Shown in pieces: positions 4,516-8,861 of a stretch of DNA of 8,861 nucleotides; position 1 is the stretch's first letter; the number at the start of each line of letters is the position of its first letter. The stretch comes from Nitrospirota bacterium (GTDB taxonomy: Bacteria; Nitrospirota; Nitrospiria; Nitrospirales; UBA8639). The notes under the pieces were generated by a model that worked only from the letters and a program-made list of their open reading frames with translations, made no database searches and had not been told where the DNA came from. Made by a program: the position numbers and the translations under genes. The stretch is from positions 1 through 8,861 of the forward strand of contig QIMB01000482.1 of the NCBI GenBank assembly GCA_003233615.1, written 5' to 3'.

Positions 4516-4863
4516 ATGTCGTTACTGATCACCGAAGAATGCATTAATTGTGGTGCATGTCTCCCTGAATGCCCGAATGAAGCCATTTTTGAAACACGCA
4601 GTGCTGCTGAAGAACTCAACCATACGGTTGGGGAAGGCCAAGGAGATGGTGATACGGTGTACGTCATTACCTATGAACGCTGCACGGAATGCGTCGGCCA
4701 TTTTGATGAACCTCAATGTTCCGCTGTGTGCCCTGTCGATGACTGCTGTATCCCCGACCCGGAGGTTCCTGAAACCACGGACGTGCTTCTCGAAAAAGCT
4801 AAAACTCTAAATCCTGACAAAGAAATCGACCCAGAAAAAGTATGGGAAGGCGTGAGGAACTAA
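4516..4863 (+). CDS. YfhL-like 2[4Fe-4S] ferredoxin
   Basis: A 115-residue ferredoxin, with GGAGG seven bases upstream of the ATG. Cluster one uses C9-x2-C12-x2-C15-x3-C19-P (C-I-N-C-G-A-C-L-P-E-C-P). Cluster two uses C56-x2-C59-x8-C68-x3-C72-P (C-T-E-C-V-G-H-F-D-E-P-Q-C-S-A-V-C-P). The eight-residue spacing in the second motif and the added C-terminal helix are the mark of Alvin-type/YfhL ferredoxins, which carry two low-potential [4Fe-4S] clusters. Between the clusters is a long acidic loop (about residues 28-50, G-E-G-Q-G-D-G-D). Extra cysteines 77 and 78 follow the second motif. It is a soluble cytoplasmic electron carrier; the partner cannot be told from the neighbours. The gene stands alone between its own promoter and a strong terminator. 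Confidence 0.92.
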   Translation: MSLLITEECINCGACLPECPNEAIFETRSAAEELNHTVGEGQGDGDTVYVITYERCTECVGHFDEPQCSAVCPVDDCCIPDPEVPETTDVLLEKAKTLNPDKEIDPEKVWEGVRN

Positions 4864-4894
4864 TTCTCGCTGTTTGAAGCCTTTGATCCAATAA

Positions 4895-4929
4895 AAAAGC
4901 CCCTTCCTTTAGTTAAGGAAGGGGCTTTT
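4895..4929. terminator. Strong bidirectional rho-independent terminator
   Basis: Bases 4895-4909 and 4915-4929 form a perfect 15-pair stem with GC-rich core GCCCCTTCC and a five-base loop (TAGTT). It ends in TTTT on the plus strand, and a run of six A gives U's on the minus strand. It ends the ferredoxin transcript 32 bases after its stop, and the convergent smc transcript 44 bases after its stop. Confidence 0.95.
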
Positions 4930-4972
4930 CTTGTATTCTCCGCTTGGAAGCCCACCGCTTCTCGCCAGAAAT

Positions 4973-7900
4973 TCATCCGACCTCTTGCAGATCATGCAAC
5001 CGAACCGAGAGCAATTTAGAAACCCCGGGCTCCTCCATCGTGACTCCGAATAAGGAATCGGCAATCTCCATCGTTCGCTTATTATGTGTGATGACAATAA
5101 ATTGAGAAAGGTCGGCCATTTTCCGCAAAAATTGTCCGAACCGAACCACATTGGTTTCATCCAATGGAGCGTCAACTTCATCTAACACACAAAACGGTGA
5201 AGGGCGTATCAAAAAGCTGGCAAACAACAAAGCCATGACCGTCATAGTTTTTTCACCCCCAGAAAGCATATTCAGACTTTTGAGACGTTTACCGGGCGGT
5301 TGGGCCACAATCTCGACCCCGGGTTCTTGCTTGAATACTTGAGCTTTCTTTTGATCTTGAGGACTCTCGACAGCATCAGTTGCGGCATCAACAGACTCCG
5401 ATTCTGTCGAGGGATTCTCGGCCTCATGCACCAGGACTAACTCCGCACGTCCTCCAGCAAAGAGCGCTGAAAATACTTCATTAAATTTGACTTGTAATTC
5501 TTTGAATGTTTCCGCAAATAATTTATTGGTCGTTTGGTTCAGACGCTGAATGATCTCTTGAAGGGATTGGATCGACCCTGCTAAGTCTTCTTCCTGTGTC
5601 ACTAAGAATTGATAGCGTTCGTCTAATTGCACATGCTCATCGATCGCCGCCAAATTAATAGGACCAATTCGCTCAAGTTTTTTTCGGATACGTTGCAAAT
5701 GTTCGCGCCACTGCTCCGGTCCTTGATCATCTACATCACTTATACCTGCTTGTTGCTCATCATCCCCAGCCACTCCCTGATTCTGGGAGCGCATCAAATC
5801 ATCAGTAGAAATTTCATAGGTCTGCGTGAGCGTTTCTTCTACTGCCTGCAGCTTGGTTCGCACTTCAGCTAAATGACCTTCAATGGGCACTCGTGATTTA
5901 AAAATCTGCGCAAGTGCCTCTCTCGCTCGTGCTATCAATGCATCTAACCGTTTCACCTCTTCTAAAATTTCCGCATGACGATTTTGAAGATCTCGTAATT
6001 CTCCACCCTTTGATTCTTTTTGACCACCTAGGGTTGTGACCAATTCTTCATTTTTAAGACGCTCATCCTGACTTGTCCGACTTTGGAGAAAGAGTTGCTC
6101 CAATTGTTGATCAATTTCTTGAACTCGAATTTTCCGCTGTTCCTCTTCTCGTTCCATCCGCTCTTGATTGCTCTGTTCATGCCCCAGTTGCGCATTCAAC
6201 GCGTGATGATTCATCTTGATATCATTGAGGCGTCGCGTGAGATCTTCTTGCTCTTCATCAAGAGCTTGTAGATTTTCTTGTACCTGGGCAAAGATGGCAT
6301 TTTCTTCAGTGCGTCGATGCGCGAGCGTTTCTAGCTGCTGACGCGTATCGGCTTCATCGGCTCGCATACGTCCTAACTCAGCTTCTTCCATATCACGTTC
6401 TTGCTGAAGAACATCTAAACGACGCAACAGATCTGGAAGAGCCTGTCCTTTCGACATCTCTTCTTTTTGTACGGAAACCATTTGGAGTTCTGTTTCACGA
6501 ATAGCCGAAATGGCCTCTTCAAATTGAGATGAGACCATTTCAATGTCCTGGCACAACACTCTTCGTGTCTCTTGTGCGATCTCAAATTCAGATTGAAGAG
6601 CTGTAAGACTTTCTTCCAATGTCAAAATTTCTCGTCGTCGGCGTAACAAGCCACCGACTTCTCTATTTGACCCTCCGCTCATCACTCCCAGAGACGACAC
6701 CACTTCCCCGTTCAACGTCACAAACGATGGGCCATTGCCGTGGAACCACTCATGTTTGTCCATTAAGTCCATCGCATTGGCCAAGGATCCAACAATGACC
6801 GTATCGTGCAATAAGCCATCCAGCACCGGGGACAACTCAGTTGGAGCATGCACAAAGGTTCGTGCCAATCCTTTCACCACAGGGTCGTGTTCCAATGTGG
6901 CCCACCAATGAGGGTATCCGACATGCGGATCACGAGGTACCTGTAAAGAGAGAAAACAGCCTTTTCCGAATTGATGGTGTTGGAATTGAGCAATGGATTC
7001 CTGCGCCTCTTGAGGAGAGCGAACAATCCAAGCCTGTAGATGCTCCCCAAGCGCGGCTTCGATCGCTTGTTCAACATCCTCATCAACATCCATACGTTCT
7101 GCTAACGCAGCCTGAATCAACGAACATTGATCGCGAATGGACACTTCGGCACCTTCGCAATTGGAACCATAGCCCAATTTCTCGCGAAAAATTCCTTGAA
7201 GGGCTCTGAACTCGGATTCCGTCCCGGCTATCTGTGTCTGGAATTCTAGAATCTTCGCATCAAGCTCTTCTCGAGTTTCTCGATGACTTTGCAGACGACC
7301 CTCGAGTTGCTCTTGATCGTGTCGCAACTCCCCTAATTGGCTTTCGAAGTTCACACGTTGAGTCTGTAGTCTTTGTTGTTCTTGTTGCAACGTCGATTGC
7401 TCAAGTTGGGACTGAGTGAATTCGGCGAGCAGCCGCTCCACACGACGGCTCGTTGCATTCTGTCCTTCTCCGAGACTTCGAAGACGATTCTCTGCGTTTG
7501 TGACTTCCACCGTCACAGCCAAAATTGCTTCTCGCCCATAATCAACCTTCTCTTGCATGTCTCGACGACGCGCTGCCATAACCGCAATACCCTCTTCGCC
7601 TTCAGCCATGGACGTGGAAAGTGCTTCAATCTCACTACGGGCATGCGCCATTCGTTCACGAAGGGCTTCAAGCAGTTGTACGACCTCTTCACCGCTTTCA
7701 TGAAGTCGCGTTCGTTCCTCCATGATCTGCTCATGCTGATGTTCATATTGCTCTAGCCGATTGCGTTCTATTTGGATTCCGGTCAACGCGTGAGACATGC
7801 GCTGTTCAATCTCTCGAAATGCATCGTGTGCGTGCTGAAGAGTCTCATTCATAGCGGTCACGCCCAACTGAACGTCTTGCTGCTCAGCCACAAGACGCAC

Positions 7901-8713
7901 TTCATCAGCAACGCAGGTCGTCTCCCGATCTTCAGAGTCCTGCAATTCCTTTTCAACGACAGAATGTTCGCCATGAAATCGTCGAAAATCCTCTGTTAAC
8001 AACCGCACTTCAAGATCTCGCGCTTCTTGTAGCAGTGACTGGTATTCCTCTGCCTGTTTCGCCTGTCTGGTGAGCACTCGAAGTTGTTGATGTACTTCTC
8101 TCGAAATATCTCGAACTCGCAACAGATTATTTTCCGTACTCTGTAATTTTCGTAGGGCCTCGGCTTTTTGCTTTTTATAGCGAATGATGCCTGCTGTGCC
8201 CTCAATAAATTCACGGCGTTCCTGCGGTGAGGCATTCAAGAGTTGTTCAATATTTCCTTGTTCTATCACTGACTGCCCTCTCGTGCCTGCCCGGGCATTC
8301 CACAGAAATCCACGAATGTCTTTAAGACGGCAGGAGATCTTATTGAAATAATATTCGCTATCCCCGTCACGATAGAGACGCCGGGTAATCATGACATCCG
8401 TCATTTGCTCCAATCCTTCGACCAGTGCCGACACCGGTTCCAGCTCTTGGGGTGTGACATCTGAAAAAACAAGTGAGGCCTCAACCATACCCATCGGCTT
8501 GCGTTGCTCTGTTCCATTAAAAATAATATCTTCCATGCGCTCACTTCGGAGACTTTTGACACTTTGTTCACCCATTGCCCATAAAATGGCATCCACAATA
8601 TTGCTCTTGCCCGTACCATTTGGCCCGACAACGGCAGTAATGCCATCAGGGAAGTCTATTTTGGTTTCAACAAAGGACTTAAACCCATTGACCACTAGGG
8701 TACGAAGATTCAT
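4973..8713 (-). CDS. smc: Chromosome segregation ATPase SMC
   Basis: A 1246-residue SMC protein, slightly long for bacterial SMC. The start is the ATG at 8713 (MNLRTLVVNGFKSF), which has GGAGG just upstream; an in-frame ATG at 8737 has no site. The N-terminal head has Walker A G-P-N-G-T-G-K-S (30-37) and Q-loop W-A-M-G-E-Q-S (45-51). Coiled coil fills about 165-510 and 690-1010, around a hinge at about 515-685 ending L-N-G-E-V-V-S-S-L-G-V-M-S-G-G-S. The C-terminal head starts near L-E-R-I-G-P-I-N-L-A-A-I-D-E-H (1013) and holds signature L-S-G-G-E-K (1150-1155) and Walker B/D-loop D-E-V-D-A-P-L-D-E (1178-1186). As a dimer with ScpA and ScpB it organises and separates chromosomes; those partners are not in the window. 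Odd points are a hydrophilic insertion at about 1096-1130 and an acidic segment at about 968-1002. Confidence 0.97.
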   Translation of the reverse strand: MNLRTLVVNGFKSFVETKIDFPDGITAVVGPNGTGKSNIVDAILWAMGEQSVKSLRSERMEDIIFNGTEQRKPMGMVEASLVFSDVTPQELEPVSALVEGLEQMTDVMITRRLYRDGDSEYYFNKISCRLKDIRGFLWNARAGTRGQSVIEQGNIEQLLNASPQERREFIEGTAGIIRYKKQKAEALRKLQSTENNLLRVRDISREVHQQLRVLTRQAKQAEEYQSLLQEARDLEVRLLTEDFRRFHGEHSVVEKELQDSEDRETTCVADEVRLVAEQQDVQLGVTAMNETLQHAHDAFREIEQRMSHALTGIQIERNRLEQYEHQHEQIMEERTRLHESGEEVVQLLEALRERMAHARSEIEALSTSMAEGEEGIAVMAARRRDMQEKVDYGREAILAVTVEVTNAENRLRSLGEGQNATSRRVERLLAEFTQSQLEQSTLQQEQQRLQTQRVNFESQLGELRHDQEQLEGRLQSHRETREELDAKILEFQTQIAGTESEFRALQGIFREKLGYGSNCEGAEVSIRDQCSLIQAALAERMDVDEDVEQAIEAALGEHLQAWIVRSPQEAQESIAQFQHHQFGKGCFLSLQVPRDPHVGYPHWWATLEHDPVVKGLARTFVHAPTELSPVLDGLLHDTVIVGSLANAMDLMDKHEWFHGNGPSFVTLNGEVVSSLGVMSGGSNREVGGLLRRRREILTLEESLTALQSEFEIAQETRRVLCQDIEMVSSQFEEAISAIRETELQMVSVQKEEMSKGQALPDLLRRLDVLQQERDMEEAELGRMRADEADTRQQLETLAHRRTEENAIFAQVQENLQALDEEQEDLTRRLNDIKMNHHALNAQLGHEQSNQERMEREEEQRKIRVQEIDQQLEQLFLQSRTSQDERLKNEELVTTLGGQKESKGGELRDLQNRHAEILEEVKRLDALIARAREALAQIFKSRVPIEGHLAEVRTKLQAVEETLTQTYEISTDDLMRSQNQGVAGDDEQQAGISDVDDQGPEQWREHLQRIRKKLERIGPINLAAIDEHVQLDERYQFLVTQEEDLAGSIQSLQEIIQRLNQTTNKLFAETFKELQVKFNEVFSALFAGGRAELVLVHEAENPSTESESVDAATDAVESPQDQKKAQVFKQEPGVEIVAQPPGKRLKSLNMLSGGEKTMTVMALLFASFLIRPSPFCVLDEVDAPLDETNVVRFGQFLRKMADLSQFIVITHNKRTMEIADSLFGVTMEEPGVSKLLSVRLHDLQEVG

Positions 8714-8771
8714 ATTCCCTCCAGGACGTGGGTACACACCGAATTTTCACTTCTCACTGAAAGACTCTAAA

Positions 8772-8822
8772 TCTGTACCATAAGATGCCACAAAAATCAA
8801 AGTTTTCCACAAAATATAGTGG
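8772..8822 (-). promoter_or_regulatory. Possible smc promoter region with repeats
   Basis: On the minus strand TTGATT (8800-8795) and TACAGA (8777-8772) stand 17 bases apart, a weak promoter about 60 bases ahead of the smc ATG. CCACAAAA occurs twice (8788-8795, 8807-8814), and CCAC (8807-8810) is mirrored by GTGG (8819-8822). TTTTCCACA (8803-8811) fits the loose DnaA-box consensus TTWTNCACA. Any of these could be chance. No gene is seen between 8738 and the window end. Confidence 0.25.
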
Positions 8823-8861
8823 TATGAATAAACTGGCAACGCCATATCTTGGTAATAGCCG

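Noticed and set aside
5151..7999. CRISPR or tandem repeats in the smc coiled-coil region
   Set aside because: The recurring CTC/TTC-rich words come from Glu/Gln-rich heptads; no regularly spaced identical repeats exist.
6841..8783. Several plus-strand frames of 60-130 codons opposite smc
   Set aside because: Antisense to a continuous, fully conserved SMC reading frame.

Overview
The window looks like ordinary bacterial chromosome of moderate GC (just under 50% by eye), with dense genes, AGGAGG-type ribosome binding sites and sigma-70-like promoters. The gene families would suit a Nitrospirota-type bacterium, but that placement is an inference from overall style, not from a diagnostic gene. 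No rRNA, tRNA, CRISPR array, phage module or intact insertion sequence is visible.

Layout. Bases 1-302 are the 3' end of a folate-binding YgfZ/GcvT-family gene on the plus strand, followed by paired hairpins that may form its terminator. After a gene-free stretch comes a VapBC toxin-antitoxin pair on the minus strand (675-1270), with a promoter that sits inside an inverted repeat. At about 1368-1775 there is a second, broken copy of the same ygfZ 3' end, including its stop codon and terminator hairpins. The VapBC pair is therefore bracketed by two diverged direct copies of one gene end, which is the most interesting structure in the window. Next are an unrecognised 157-residue protein (1804-2277, minus), a divergent intergenic region, and a 73-residue protein with a Cys/His cluster (2592-2813, plus).

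From 2827 to 4163 on the minus strand lies a translationally coupled pair: an EamA/DMT-family 10-helix transporter followed by a SnoaL-like (NTF2-fold) protein. A 352-base divergent regulatory region separates it from a YfhL-like 2[4Fe-4S] ferredoxin (4516-4863, plus), which has a clear promoter, a 120-base leader and a strong ribosome binding site. A very strong bidirectional terminator (4895-4929) serves the ferredoxin and the convergent smc gene.

The rest (4973-8713, minus) is a full-length chromosome-partitioning SMC ATPase with its hinge, coiled coils and both ATPase half-sites. It is unusual in carrying a hydrophilic insertion in the C-terminal head domain.

No new multi-gene system is evident. 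The window mixes housekeeping genes (ygfZ, ferredoxin, smc) with a small accessory patch (vapBC, the ygfZ relic and short hypothetical genes) between about 300 and 2820.
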